Counted from the first letter of the stretch, positions 49,401 to 59,883 are shown. The stretch is 64,000 nt of DNA from Dysidea avara (GCF_963678975.1 NC_089273.1:22648356-22712355), one strand, 5' to 3'. The notes: generated by a model from the sequence alone, not told the origin. A program made the numbers and translations.

Positions 49401-52040
49401 GGTGACCCTCAGTCCAAGTTGCTTGGGGTGGGTTGGGACAGCTGTTCAGATGAGCTTCATTTCAATTTCTTAGAATTGACTGACCAAGCAAGCAAATTTC
49501 CTCCAAGCAGAAGATCATTGTTGAAGGTCACGGCAAATATATTTGACCCCTTGGGTATACTTAGCCCCTTTGTGGTCAAGTTAAAAATTTTGTTTCAGAC
49601 ATTGTGTTGTCAATGCACCGATTGGGATCAGCCGTTAGAGGGTGAGTGTTTAAGAGAATGGAACAAATTTTTGTCTGAGTTCCGTATCTTAAATGGAGCT
49701 CGAGTACCACGATGCTACTTCCAGAAGGGACGGGTTTTACGTCTCAGTGAGCTGCATGGATTCAGTGACGCCTCTGAGCACGCCTATGCTGCTGTTTTGT
49801 ATTTAAGAAATGTCTACATGGATGGTACCATCTCTATTAGCCTGGTTGCATCAAAGACACGAGTGACGCCGGTCAAGAAACAGTCGATTCCGCGTCTTGA
49901 ATTGTTAGGTGCCTTGATACTAACACGACTAGTAAACGCCGTGCTTGGGAAACTCCCAATGCAGCTAACCCCTACTTACTGGGTTGATTCGACTGCAGCT
50001 CTATTTTGGATTAAAAATCACAGACCATGGAAGCAGTATGTTTCAAGAAGAGTTGCTGAAATTCGTTCTCATACCTCACCAAGTCAGTGGAAGCATTGTC
50101 CAGGAGTTCTTAACCCCGCTGATCTTCCATCTCATGGATTAGGGGCTCAGAAGTTGTTGGATTCTGCCCTATGGTGGGGAGGCCCACCATATTTGAAGTC
50201 CTCAGAGAGTGAGTGGCCTGAACTTATCAACCCTCAACCTAATGATCATACTCTTGCTGAACTGGCCAAGAACCCGGCTCAAGATACAACACATGTGTTG
50301 ACTACTGTTGCTTGCAATGGCTTGCTAAACCTGAACAATATAATTGACTGCCAGAAATTCAGCAAATGGAGTGTATTACTCAGGGTTACTGCTCGAGTAC
50401 TGAGATTTATAGAAACATGTAAGGGTACTCCACTCAAGGCTCTCAATGTACAATATAGTAATGATTCTGAGTTGGAGGCAGCAGAGTTGGAGAGGGCTGA
50501 AACACTATGGATTCGTTCCATTCAAGGGGAGGCCTTTGAGAATGAGATTAAGTACTTGAAGAGCAACTCTGTTCATGGTAAGCCATTGTATGTTGAACAA
50601 TTTGGTCTCTATCTAGATAAACAAATTCTGAAGTGCAAGGGGAGACTTGGCAATGCATTATTAGCTGCGACTGAGAGGCACCCTATTTTGTTACCCACCA
50701 AGCACCCATTCGTCAAGCTACTTGTGATGGAGGTACATAGTCGAGTGAAGCATGGGGGAGTGAATACTACTCTTGTAGCCACACGCGAGAGGTACTGGAT
50801 CTTGAAGGGTAGGCAGTTGGTTAAAGGAATCATAAGAAGATGTGTAATGTGTAAAAGGATGGAAGGTCCTCCTTATGGCTTGCAGCCCTCTCCTGATCTT
50901 CCAGAGTTCAGAGTATCAGACAGTCCTCCCTTTACTCACACCGGGCTAGACTTTGCAGGCCCTTTGTATGTTCGAGAGTTAAGAAATTCAGACGTTTCTT
51001 CCAAAGTCTACATTTGTTTGTTCACGTGCGCATCTACCCGTGCAATTCACTTGGAGCTTACTCGTTCTCTTAATGTCGACACTTTTTTGCTGGCGTTTCG
51101 TAGGTTTGTTGGTAGGCGTGGCTTGCCAGCTACTTTAATCTCAGACAACGCAAAGACCTTTAAGTCTTCATCAAGAGAAATCAGTTCGATTTGTCGAGCT
51201 GCTGAGGTGTTGCAGTACTTGAGTAACCAGCGTACCACTTGGAAATTTATTGTGGCCAAGTCCCCTTGGTGGGGAGGCTTTTATGAACGGATGGTACAAA
51301 CAGTGAAGAGACCCCTGAGGAAGATAATAGGAAGGTCAAATTTGCGATATGATGAACTGAACACCATCCTTATTGAAGTGGAGTCTGTGATTAATTGTCG
51401 TCCTTTGACCTTCGTATATGATGACAACGAAGGGGTGAGTTATTCCTTGACCCCATCACATTTACTGTATGGGCGACGGATGGCTGTTTCCCCATGTGCA
51501 GGACACTATGAAGTTGTTAGTACTAATGCTGCTCTGACAAGAAGGTCAAGGAATCACAAGCACGTACTCAATCAGATAATAAACAGTTGGAGGAAAGACT
51601 ACCTACTTAGTCTACGTGAAGTACGGACAAGTAAGCTCAGTGGATCAGGCTCTTCTGTTCGAGTTGGAGATGTTGTAATATTAAAGGACGAACATATTAA
51701 AAGAGCTTTTTGGAAATTTGCTAAGGTAATTGAGCTTCTAAAGGGATCGGATGGAATTGCTAGAGCAGCTTTAATTAATGTGTCAACAGGAAGTGGACCC
51801 CCCAAGATATTGAAGAGGAGCACACGTCATCTAATTCCCATTGAGGTTGCTTGTTCAGAAGAAATTCAATCTGATGTTCCTCCCACAGTTGTAACAGATG
51901 GCTCGCTTGTTAATGATTCGGATAAAATGGCTGAAGGTGCAAATGATACTGAAGTCCCTCAACAGGATGACAATTCCAGGCTGCGTAGACAAGCTGCAAT
52001 CAGGGGGGAACAGACACGAAGAACCTGGACTGGACATTGA
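46500..52040 (+). CDS. gag-pol: BEL/Pao Gag-Pol polyprotein (1,846 aa)
   Basis: I take the ATG at 46500 (MSDERSRAIRGG) as the start; the frame is open from 46449 but only through a GTG, and the stretch before is a pyrimidine-rich TTTCGTTTAG that may be a splice acceptor. In order: Gag with the PRLQLPRFKGD box of BEL capsid regions (about residue 128); zinc knuckles CX2CX4HX4C at 370-383 and a variant CX2CX4HX3C after it; aspartic protease LLDGGSQLSY (D471); reverse transcriptase from about 765 (VYDGSAK) with D813 (ADIEQAF) and YVDDF at 892; RNase H-like GFSDASEHAYAA (D1090); integrase zinc finger H1413/H1418/C1448/C1451; integrase core D1484, D1549, E1596; then the C-terminal domain usual for the family (SWRKDYL, VRVGDVVILKD). 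All catalytic residues that I can place are present. The length is typical for a full Gag-Pol. Confidence 0.97.
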   Translation: MSDERSRAIRGGHRGVVTKLVREAEEITNKADPLDSTQRIRLSVIKQQLDVKLNLLSDMDKEILTRCELDAIVNELEESEAVTANIISCKQKIEEKLTVVTPVTSTPVSPMFHASLPPPSSIAVAKPRLPRLQLPRFKGDVKNWPAFWDSFKSAVHENTELSKVDKFNYLNSLLEGTALKCIQGLTLTDDHYDTAIGMLRERFGDPQQIICSHMEGLIKIPNCTSDRSGALRTVYDKIMVNIRGLEALGVTSDQYGSFLIPVIMTKLPDEIRLRIAREAGRNAWKINPLLDILKQEVEAREVSEGSTISTMKNPVAQPPRREPSSTGSALIANNYGMHCVYCNGEHYSASCSTVTSVRDRKDILLKAGRCFNCLRAKHKSKECNNQRTCRHCHRRHHQSICERAPPAVNTGSGGTDLRLTDKSTVDTSIEGVTSTTNSNKASTGKGVVLLQTARAIAVGETKRVPIRILLDGGSQLSYVTKSLQERLGLKSIRREKLRVNTFGSSSFVANPCDIIKVPIQSPYSNETFNITAYTSPVICCPLPRLVDPSAFSHLAGLQLADASDSTQQIDILIGSDYYWSVVTGETIVGNHGPVAVNSRLGWLLSGPSGNSDTVNFTHCNVIVNCDDLVKVSKNDDLVNTLRSFWDTESIGVLDDSQDLADEDGFLVGLKFCHSRYEVNLPWRESGPSIPDHFDLCLGRLRHLHSRLLKSPELLERYHTIIQDQISKGIVELVPDDSRVATATSNTVHYLPHHGVIRQDKQTTKLRVVYDGSAKTRMDPLSLNDFLETGPNMIPRLFDVLVKFRWQTIAVTADIEQAFLMVSIAPQDRDVLRFLWFTDPLDAASDIITLRFARLVFGLRPSPAILGSVISKHLDNYQSQYPQLIQSIKNSFYVDDFISGGATVEEVFNTYVVAKNVMAEGGFNLRKWASNSPELISRIINAESSSCTDATPGQSSGGDKSLQFIVGSGDPQSKLLGVGWDSCSDELHFNFLELTDQASKFPPSRRSLLKVTANIFDPLGILSPFVVKLKILFQTLCCQCTDWDQPLEGECLREWNKFLSEFRILNGARVPRCYFQKGRVLRLSELHGFSDASEHAYAAVLYLRNVYMDGTISISLVASKTRVTPVKKQSIPRLELLGALILTRLVNAVLGKLPMQLTPTYWVDSTAALFWIKNHRPWKQYVSRRVAEIRSHTSPSQWKHCPGVLNPADLPSHGLGAQKLLDSALWWGGPPYLKSSESEWPELINPQPNDHTLAELAKNPAQDTTHVLTTVACNGLLNLNNIIDCQKFSKWSVLLRVTARVLRFIETCKGTPLKALNVQYSNDSELEAAELERAETLWIRSIQGEAFENEIKYLKSNSVHGKPLYVEQFGLYLDKQILKCKGRLGNALLAATERHPILLPTKHPFVKLLVMEVHSRVKHGGVNTTLVATRERYWILKGRQLVKGIIRRCVMCKRMEGPPYGLQPSPDLPEFRVSDSPPFTHTGLDFAGPLYVRELRNSDVSSKVYICLFTCASTRAIHLELTRSLNVDTFLLAFRRFVGRRGLPATLISDNAKTFKSSSREISSICRAAEVLQYLSNQRTTWKFIVAKSPWWGGFYERMVQTVKRPLRKIIGRSNLRYDELNTILIEVESVINCRPLTFVYDDNEGVSYSLTPSHLLYGRRMAVSPCAGHYEVVSTNAALTRRSRNHKHVLNQIINSWRKDYLLSLREVRTSKLSGSGSSVRVGDVVILKDEHIKRAFWKFAKVIELLKGSDGIARAALINVSTGSGPPKILKRSTRHLIPIEVACSEEIQSDVPPTVVTDGSLVNDSDKMAEGANDTEVPQQDDNSRLRRQAAIRGEQTRRTWTGH

Positions 52041-52066
52041 CAGTGTTTGCTCCCATCTGTGACCAA

Positions 52067-52076
52067 ACAGGGGGAG
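52067..52076 (+). other. Polypurine tract
   Basis: ACAGGGGGAG lies two bases before the 3' LTR and after the Gag-Pol stop, the position expected for plus-strand priming. Confidence 0.75.
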
Positions 52077-52078
52077 TG

Positions 52079-52246
52079 TGTTAGAATTGATTTGTATTTA
52101 TTATAGGTTTAACTTTGTTAGTGTAATTAGGATATAGGTTTTCGGTACGCATGTTTCAATCACGTGATAAAAAATGGCTGCCATGTAAGTGACCTCGTGT
52201 TCGTCGTGAGTTTCGGGCTGTTAGTTTTCGAAGATAAATCACAACA
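52079..52246 (+). repeat. 3' LTR of the BEL/Pao element
   Basis: 168 bp, apparently identical to the 5' LTR, followed by the ATACC duplication. Confidence 0.96.
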
Positions 52247-52251
52247 ATACC

Positions 52252-52789
52252 CAATACACCCAAGGAGAGACTTGGACCAGCTCTCTGAGAGATCAATCAT
52301 TCCACCATGCAACACTTTTGACCATGGCTTCTGCACAAGCAATAAATGTCTATGCATCTTTCTTTCCAGCTGACATCCCTAGCATAGCACTTCACTTGTT
52401 CATCCAGTTCATCCGCACCTAGTAAGAATGGCTGACCTTGTCTTTCCGATGGTATATTATGAACCATTATTATTATTCGCTCACCAAAGACTGTGCACAG
52501 AAAGAGAAAATTTGCTCAATTACAATAATGATTTAAAGTTATCTAGTATACATTTAAAGGAGTCAGTTGAACTATTTCTTCAAGAAACTGATCCTACACA
52601 GGGATAGTTCTTGATAAAACTGAATGCTTGGTAGAATGTTTTTTACTAGACATTGGTATCAACTTGTAAAAATTACTGTGCTGTGTAGTAGTTACAGTAG
52701 ATAGTTGAACATAATGGTTAAATGGGATTCTTGCCAAGTTTGTGAAAGATTTAATAGAACATAAGTAAACTGGCTTTTAGACATTGGTC
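52252..52789. other. Non-coding DNA, right flank of the retroelement
   Basis: No gene seen. An AATAAA with following GT/TTTC-rich sequence occurs at 52339 but has no coding sequence before it. Confidence 0.45.
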
Positions 52790-53545
52790 TTCCAAGATTT
52801 CCCATTTCAGGGAATCAATCATTTCACTTACACTGGAGGTATAGTCATAGTTATTGCTGACATAATGAGCTGAGTGACGCTGAACATTTTCAAAATCATT
52901 GATAAGATAATTTTGTCATGGTGACCTCACAGTAGATGCGTACTCTAATTTGGCTCTCACACAGAGCTTTTTAGGCAACTTCTCTTACGTGAGTTGAAGA
53001 AACCTTAATATTCTTATGTATCAAATCTAAAGTAGAATTGGCATTTATCACTTTCTCTCTGATGTGCTTATCCAATTTAAGATAAGATTGATTGTAGAGT
53101 AACCCCTAAGTACTTGCAGTGATCTGCAGATATTAGTGGGTACATGGTATGTTGTATCCACTTGGTACAGTTTAGCTTCAGTACATTGTAGAAAACAACT
53201 TTTAGATACATTAAATTTCATGAGCCACATGGAGGCCCATTTGGCAATTGCATTTATATCTTTTTGGAATAGGTAAGAGTCTTATTCACATTTGTCTGGA
53301 AATAATACAGCATTTGCCAATAGTCGCATAGTACTATGTTTAGCAACATCTGGCAAATCGTTTATGTAAATAAAGAAAAGTAGTGAGTCTAGAACTGGGA
53401 CACTAGTACAAACAGAGACACAACATCATCTAGTAACACTTTTTGGAAACAGTTAGTTAGAAGTTTGTTATCCATTCATTGATTATCCCTTGAACATCAT
53501 AACATTGGAGTTTCATTGGGTTCAAACTCTCCGACATTTTGCTTT
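52790..53545 (-). pseudogene. Decayed non-LTR retrotransposon reverse transcriptase (CR1/Jockey-like)
   Basis: Read on the minus strand with several frame changes and stops: LQCYDVQGIINEWITNF, then PVLDSLLFFIYINDLPDV (from the QGSVLGPLLFLIYINDLP box), MRLLANAVLF (from the FADD catalytic box, both Asp lost), LFQKDINAIAKWASMWLMKF followed by NVSKS (from the W.M.FN..KC box), and NLILNWIS. The order and spacing are those of LINE reverse transcriptases. Stops and the loss of the catalytic pair make it inactive. Confidence 0.75.
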
Positions 53546-54313
53546 TGATTCAGTATATTTGGACTTTCATGTGCTGACTGAACTTTCTGGGAATCCTGAC
53601 ACACAATGCTGTTTTGTAAAATGATGAATCATTCCTTATTTCCATGAGCTAAAGCAAATCTTGACCGTTGAACTCCTGTAGGCAACCTCACTATATATTC
53701 GCTTGTTTCACTACTTCTATTTTAATTTTTCCTTCTACTTGTACAGTAATGCTAGGATTACCAGTATACCATATAGTGGGTTATTTTTGAAGGGTATGTA
53801 ATTTTGGAATAAATTATTCTCTTCAAAATTCACATCAAGACATTCTATTATACAAAAATATTCTAAAAATTGAATTATGTGGTTGTCATCAAGTGTACTT
53901 ATTGCTGTATCTCATGACTCTTCGTCACTAGTTGAAATGAGTGTCAAAGAAACTTCTAGACTTACATGGGCCTTTATCTCAAGTAATACAATTAGCTTCT
54001 ATTCAGGATGCCATTGAGACCTATCTGAAAACTGCTGCTCAATCCAAAGTGAACAAACCAAACCATACAATTACACTTATACCTGCAGAGATATATACTA
54101 GTGGACGTTTATTCCCCAATTCAGTCTATTATTACCATGATAGAATTAGGGATTAATGTCCACTAGTATGTCTGCAGGTATAGGCAACCTCTCTTGTTTC
54201 ACAACTTTTTGTGATTCATTTATTTCACAACTTTTTTGATCCCTAATCCAACTAATGTTTTCCTTATACTTGTTTGTTAACTTTTTGTATTGAATTATGG
54301 CTGGTGAACCCAT
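53546..54313. other. Non-coding DNA with a short inverted repeat
   Basis: ACTTATACCTGCAG (54075) pairs with CTGCAGGTATAGGC (54171-54184), and TATACTAGTGGAC pairs with GTCCACTAGTATG, making an imperfect hairpin of about 110 bp. The 71-codon frame at 53941 overlapping it has no recognisable domain. Confidence 0.45.
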
Positions 54314-54456
54314 GCATACTAGTAATACGGGTAATAATGGTGATATGGGTAATATAGGTAAAATCCTGGCAACATGTGTAATACTGGTGACATTGGTAAT
54401 GCTACTAGCATGAGTAATCTGGGATATACTGGTACTAATGGTAATATGATAAAGAT
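54314..54456. repeat. Degenerate 9-bp minisatellite, array 3
   Basis: Diverged GGTAAT copies (CTAGTAATACGGGTAATAAT, then increasingly irregular). No TGTGAC element is attached here, so the array can exist without one or has lost it. Confidence 0.75.
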
Positions 54457-54658
54457 ATTGGGCTGGTCTTGTATAGTATCCTTGGAGCCCTAGGTGAACA
54501 AGATTTAGGGGGCCTGAGTAACCATTCAATGCTTATTGCATATTACTTCATACAGAGACATTGCTTGGTAGAAGACTGTCCATATGTACGTAGCTACACT
54601 GTCAGTGCTGTATGAAAACTATTCATAGCTGCATTACTATGGTCTTGAAATACTTACA

Positions 54659-55480
54659 CAGGCCCGTAGCCAGGGATTTTGAAAGGTGGGTTCTTTTTGA
54701 CCAAAAGTGTACCTTTACTTGCATGATGATTAATAAAGGTACTGAGACTGGGTGTGCAAAGCACACCCAATCTAGGGGGGTCTGGGGGCATGCCCCCCTC
54801 CCCCCAGAAAATTTTTGAAAATTGGAGTCTGGAGATTGAAACTGGTGGCATTTTCTGACTATTTTCTATATATAACTTATACTGCATATGGCTAACTATA
54901 TTACAATATATAGTCATAAAGGAGTAGTATATATTGAAATATCACAGTGAATAAGAATGGGAAAGATTGAGCACTCTGCCATGATCAACAGGGGCAGTGG
55001 AGCAGAACAAAGAGTGTCTTAAACAATGAAATTTAAACATTGCATGGAGTTGAAGCATGGATGCTATTCGTGGGCTCTGCATGGAGGAACTTGTCCACTA
55101 AAATCTTATATTTTAATGAAAGCTCGGTTTAGACAATCTACATATAACTTAAGTAGCTTTTAAAAGAAAATGTAATTGTGACTGCTCTATTAGAGTAATT
55201 GTTCTATTAGAGCGGTTGACTGCTCTATTAGAGTATCTCGATCTTGCAATGCATGTAAAGAAGCACTGAATGAGTTACTCGGAGCACTTAATTTAGCTTT
55301 TTATTAGTGGTATCTAGTAAACTGTAGCTAATGGACTTTTCCTCCTGAAAATTTGGACTTGTATACTAAAATTGTGAACTTTTTTGGTTAAATTATGAAC
55401 CTTTTTACTGAAATTGTGGACTTTTTTTCCAAGAGGGCGGTTTTTCAGAACCCCCCGAACCCCACCTGGCTACGGGCCTG
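54659..55480. mobile_element. Non-autonomous DNA transposon, CAGGCCCGTAGCCAGG ends, 5-bp TSD (822 bp)
   Basis: CAGGCCCGTAGCCAGG at the left is inverted as CCTGGCTACGGGCCTG at the right (ending 55480), a perfect match over 16 bp. The direct repeats TTACA abut both ends (54654-54658, 55481-55485). Ends of the CAGGxCCGTAGCxAGG type are common in hAT-like elements of animals, although hAT usually duplicates 8 bp. The interior has TCTGGGGGCATGCCCCC and two copies of the CTCTATTAGAG motif. No transposase. Confidence 0.85.
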
Positions 55481-55485
55481 TTACA

Positions 55486-56671
55486 ATTGGTTGTCATAAC
55501 ACACAGTAACTATATGTAGCTGTGTAGAAAAACAGTTGGCTTTGTAGTATTTCTAACTTATGAACTTATGATTCTGGGCCCCTTTACTGAAGCCCTAGGC
55601 AGGTTGCCTTTATTCAACCTAATGGTAAGTACAGATCAGTGGCCACTGAGCCAGTTAGTATGATTTCATTTGAAGAAAATATACTCCGACCATATTTTTG
55701 ATATATTACATAGCAGATTGCAAAGTTGTAGGACAAAAATTAAAAAAAAAATAATTACAAAATTGTAGAAATTGCAATTTTCTCAAACATATCTAAATTA
55801 ACTGATAGATCAGAACCAGTCCTAAAGACAGTTTTATGTAAGCACTGTATAGCGACCACAAACACATCTAAACCAAAAACTGTGGAAGCAGAAAACAACC
55901 ATCACTAACACTTTGTGTGTGAAGCAAACTTAGTAGTGTCTCTCTTTAATACAAAAGTTATGGCACATGTACATGTACTTCAACATTACATGTAGTATGT
56001 ACCTAATGCTGTGTACATGCTTGTGGTGTGTATTTCATTGTACACATTTATTTTGCACTCTCATATATTTTAAATATCTATGGGTTTATGTACATTTCTT
56101 CAGAGATGATTGTAGCTAATGGGCAGTCATCCAGGATTTGTTAGGATAATAGCATTTTGGTATGACACATTACTGTTGTCAAATCAAAATGGAACCTATG
56201 GGTTGTAGTGTGCTAATTTGGTTGATTACTAACAATAATTGACCTTACTTAAGTTGCTAGGAGATAAACAATGAATGCACTACAGTAATGACTATGAATA
56301 TAGTACAAGTCTATAAAATTAATGTAAAATGCCCTGCCATTACACCAGTTTTGAAGTTCGTTGTCCTGTTCAAATTCATGCATGCACATGTGACACGATG
56401 TCTGTGATTTAGCAGCTGAGATTTAGCAGCTGCTGTTACTGTGCGCATTCAAAATATTTGTGCTACACACATGTGTTTCGATCAGCAGAACAACGGACAT
56501 GAAAATCGGTGTATAGTAGTTGTGAAGAACAGCAAGTGTGTTTTACTGAAATATGTAAAGTCATGCATGCAAAAATTTGATTTGACATGCAAAACATTAG
56601 TACTAAACTTGTCCTCTATATGTATTGTGTACCTATAAGTCAGTGACATGATGTATGGTTTGTATCTCATA
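55486..56671. other. AT-rich non-coding DNA
   Basis: No gene, element end or tandem repeat recognised. Confidence 0.5.
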
Positions 56672-56908
56672 CACTGCTTGAAGTATCTTAGTTTACTACA
56701 GTGGTATATCCCCAGTATATGGAACAGTTAATTGTTTGTTATTTTAGTAGTTTTTCAGTAAACCCGCATTCACTGATGTTTTACTGAGAGATTAAAACTT
56801 AGTAAAATAATTATGTTCCATATACTTAAGTTTACTGACACTTTACTATCAGTATAACTACAGTAAGGCATCTTAACAAATTAGTAAACTAAGAACCTTC
56901 AAGCAGTG
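56672..56908. mobile_element. MITE with CACTGCTTGAAG ends (237 bp)
   Basis: CACTGCTTGAAGTATCTTAG with TTTACT pairs with AGTAAACTAAGAACCTTCAA and GCAGTG at the right end. A second, inner inverted pair (GTATATGGAAC / GTTCCATATAC) is present. AGTAAA-type motifs recur throughout. The flanks share only ATA. Confidence 0.7.
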
Positions 56909-56967
56909 ATACATGTAGGTTGCACCACATGCATACTTACTAGTGTAATAATTTGAAACATAGGAAT

Positions 56968-57229
56968 AGAGATTGCTGAATAAAGTAAAGAAACAAGGGT
57001 CAAAGAAACCAGCATGTAAACACACGGAGATCTCTATTAATTTTGGACTCAATGTATATAGCTATATATATATGGTAGAAACTAATGAAAAAATAGTAGT
57101 TTCTCCATAAATCAGGTGAGATAAATACTGACAATGTATAAATGTTTAATTGAATTCAAATAGAGATCTCAGAGTGTTTAACATACTGGATTGTTTGACT
57201 CCTGTTTCTTTACTTTTTCAGCAATCTCT
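56968..57229. mobile_element. Inverted-repeat element with AGAGATTGCTGAA ends (262 bp)
   Basis: AGAGATTGCTGAATAAAGTA with AAGAAAC pairs with GTTTCTTTACTTTTTCAGCA and ATCTCT at the right end. An inner GGAGATCTCTATT / AATAGAGATCTC pair also exists. No coding sequence. Confidence 0.7.
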
Positions 57230-57558
57230 CAGTACTTCCGCCCATGTTATAATTTTAAAAATTATTTCTTACACTACTTTGTTAACTTTTTATAAATCCA
57301 TTCATGTATAATGATTAAAGCACATCTCATGAGTACATCACATGTGTATCGTTAAGGTATACCTCATGAGTACATAAAGTGTGTATCACATGTGTATCAT
57401 AAAGGTGCACATCATGAGTACATCATAGGTGTATCATTAAGGTGCACATCATGAGCACATGAAGTGTGTATCACATGTGTATCATTAAGGTGCACATCAT
57501 GAGTACATGAAGTGTGTATCACAAGTGCATCATTAAGGTGCACATCATGAGTACATCA

Positions 57559-58435
57559 CAGGGGCAGATTTAGCATTTATAAAAGGGGGGCTAACTCAAG
57601 GTACTAATCTCTTGGGTAGAGATGTACGAAGCACACTTCCAGCATGCAAAGCATGATGGAACTAGGGGGGTCTGGGGGCATGCCCCCCCCCCCCCCCCCA
57701 GGAAAATTTTGAAAAATAGATGCTAAAATACTGCAATTTGGAGGCATTTCCACATAAAATTCATAATATTTTCTGCCTGTAGATATTTTATATACTGCCT
57801 TTAGATTATAGGTATGGCTCTCTGCGAAAGCATTTTGCTAATGGAAAAGTTTGGGTAGGTACAGACAACCAAGTACATGATGCACCCCTCTCACAATTGC
57901 ATGACACTGAATAGGTGCATGTTAGAATTAACAATGTTGAAAGTGGAAAATTTTGAAATTTGAACAATACAAGATTGAATCTGAGAGCATTTTCAATGGA
58001 AATTGTGTACTTGAATTAAGTATTGCCATACATATTAACTACACAAGTAGATGAATGAAGTACTTTAAACAGACCAATGCACTTCATTGTATGTATAGGT
58101 GCAGGAAGCTTTGGAAAAATTCCATAACAGAACCAACTACATGTTTTCAGTGAATGTTCTATTAGAGTAGTTAGCTGACTGCTCTATTAGAGTATCTTGA
58201 CTTGTACACCTCCAATGCTGATCCGGGTCCTTGTTGCATAAACTTTAGCATAACTCCACTGATAATACCTTGGAAAGATGTTTGTAAGGTGGTTTTATGA
58301 GTATTTGTATTATTAGTGATCATATAATTATGCTAAGACAAAATTTCATTATAATGCTCAGCATATTGATCAAGTAAAGCCTAAATAAGAAAGGGGGGCT
58401 TCAGCCCCCAAAGCCCTCCCCTTGATCCGCCCCTG
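57559..58435. mobile_element. Non-autonomous DNA transposon inserted in the minisatellite, 5-bp TSD (877 bp)
   Basis: The left end CAGGGGCAGATTTAG is the inverse of the right end TTGATCCGCCCCTG. The direct repeats CATCA abut both ends. It shares TAGGGGGGTCTGGGGGCATG and the CTCTATTAGAGTATCTTGA motif with the element at 54659-55480, so both likely belong to one mobilisation system. A 15-bp C homopolymer lies near 57687. No transposase. Confidence 0.8.
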
Positions 58436-58696
58436 CATCATAGATGTATCATTAAGCTGCATACCATGGGTACATCATAGGTGTATCATTAAGGTGCACA
58501 TCATGAGCACATGAAATGTGTATCATATGTGCATCATTAAGGTGCACATCGTGAGTACATCATCAGTGTATCATTAAGGTGCACATCATGGGTATATGAA
58601 GTGTTTATCACATGTGTATCATTAAGGTACAAATCAAGTGTGTATCACATGTGTATTCATCAAAAGTCCATGAAAGAAAAGAGAATGTCTACTCTG

Positions 58697-58830
58697 TCCT
58701 GTATGACCACATTTTATCTTATTCATGTCAAAGAAGCCTAGTGAGTTTTGACGGAAGCCCTTTAAACCCTTCCTCCCTTCATAACAAAGCTTCTTTGAAA
58801 AGAGTATAAATAAAATGTGGTCATACAGGA
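58697..58830. repeat. Hairpin insert, copy 1
   Basis: TCCTGTATGACCACATTTTA pairs with AAATGTGGTCATACAGGA; inner AAAGAAGCC pairs with GCTTCTTT. The similarity to copy 2 extends about 40 bp to the left (TCATCAAAAGTCCATGAAAG) and 80 bp to the right. Confidence 0.8.
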
Positions 58831-59749
58831 ACAATTAACACTTCTAATTATTGATGGACAAATGCTGTATTAGACACTTTCTACTCTATTTTAGACTCTT
58901 GGTGTCATTACGGCATACCTCATGAGTACATGAAGTGTGTATCACATAATATCTGTAGCATTAAGCTCATGAGTACATCACATGTGTATCATTAAAGTGC
59001 ACATCATGAGGCCATGAAGTATGCATCACATGTGTATCATTAAGGTGCACATCATGAGCACATGAAGTGTGTATCAAGTGTGTATCATTGAGGTGTACAT
59101 CACGAGTACATGAAGTGTGTATCACATGTACACATCATGAGTACAAGAAGTGTGTATCACACATGTATTATTAAGGTGCACATCATGAATACATGAAATG
59201 TGTATCATATGTGTATTATTAAGGTGCACATCATGAGTACATAAAGTGTGTATCATATTTGTATCATTAAGGTGTACATCATGAGCACATGAAATGTGTA
59301 TCACATGTGTATCATTAAGGTGCACATCATGAGTACATCATAGGTGTATCATTAAGGTGCACATTATGAGTACATGAAGTGTATCACATGTGTATCATTA
59401 AGGTGCACATCATGAGTACATCATAGGTGTATCATTAAGGCCGGGTGCACATCATGAGCATATGAAGTATGTATCACATGTGCATCATTAAAATTAAGGT
59501 GCACATCATGAATACATCATAGGTGTATCATTAAGGTGCACATTATGAGCACATGAAGTGTGCATCACATGAGTACCAATAAGGTGCACATCATGAGCAC
59601 ATGAAGTGTGCATCACATGTATATCATTAAGGTGCACATCATGAGTGCATCATAGGTGTATCATTAAGGTGCACATCATGGGTATATGAAGTGTGTATCA
59701 CATGTGTATTCATCAAAAGTCCATGAAAGAAAAGAGAATGTCTACTCTG

Positions 59750-59883
59750 TCCTGTATGACCACATTTTATCTATATTCATTTCAAAGAAGCCTAGTGAGT
59801 TTTGACAGAAGCCCTTTAAACCCTTCCTCCCTTCATAACAAGGCTTCTTTGAAATGAATATAAATAAATGTGGTCATACAGGA
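59750..59883. repeat. Hairpin insert, copy 2
   Basis: Same insert as at 58697, about 1,053 bp further on, with a better-preserved stem of over 40 bp (inner CATTTCAAAGAAGCCT against AGGCTTCTTTGAAATG). It includes the same left and right flanks, so the insert was probably duplicated together with minisatellite sequence. Confidence 0.8.

Larger units (their letters stand above)
46015..52246 (+). mobile_element. Complete BEL/Pao LTR retrotransposon (6,232 bp)
   Basis: Two 168-bp LTRs, a primer-binding site, one long Gag-Pol frame and a polypurine tract occur in canonical order. The 5-bp target duplication ATACC is present at 46010-46014 and 52247-52251. The LTRs appear identical base for base, which, with the uninterrupted reading frame, indicates a recent insertion. 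There is no envelope gene after pol. The reconstructed empty site joins TTTAACATACC to CAATACACC. Confidence 0.97.

Noticed and set aside
46449..52040. Endogenous retrovirus with envelope
   Set aside because: After the integrase C-terminal domain the frame stops and the polypurine tract and LTR follow at once; there is no room for an envelope gene.
59122..59325. Repeat peptide frame (VHLNNT...) on the minus strand
   Set aside because: It is the translation of the 47-48-bp minisatellite, with no start context or conservation.
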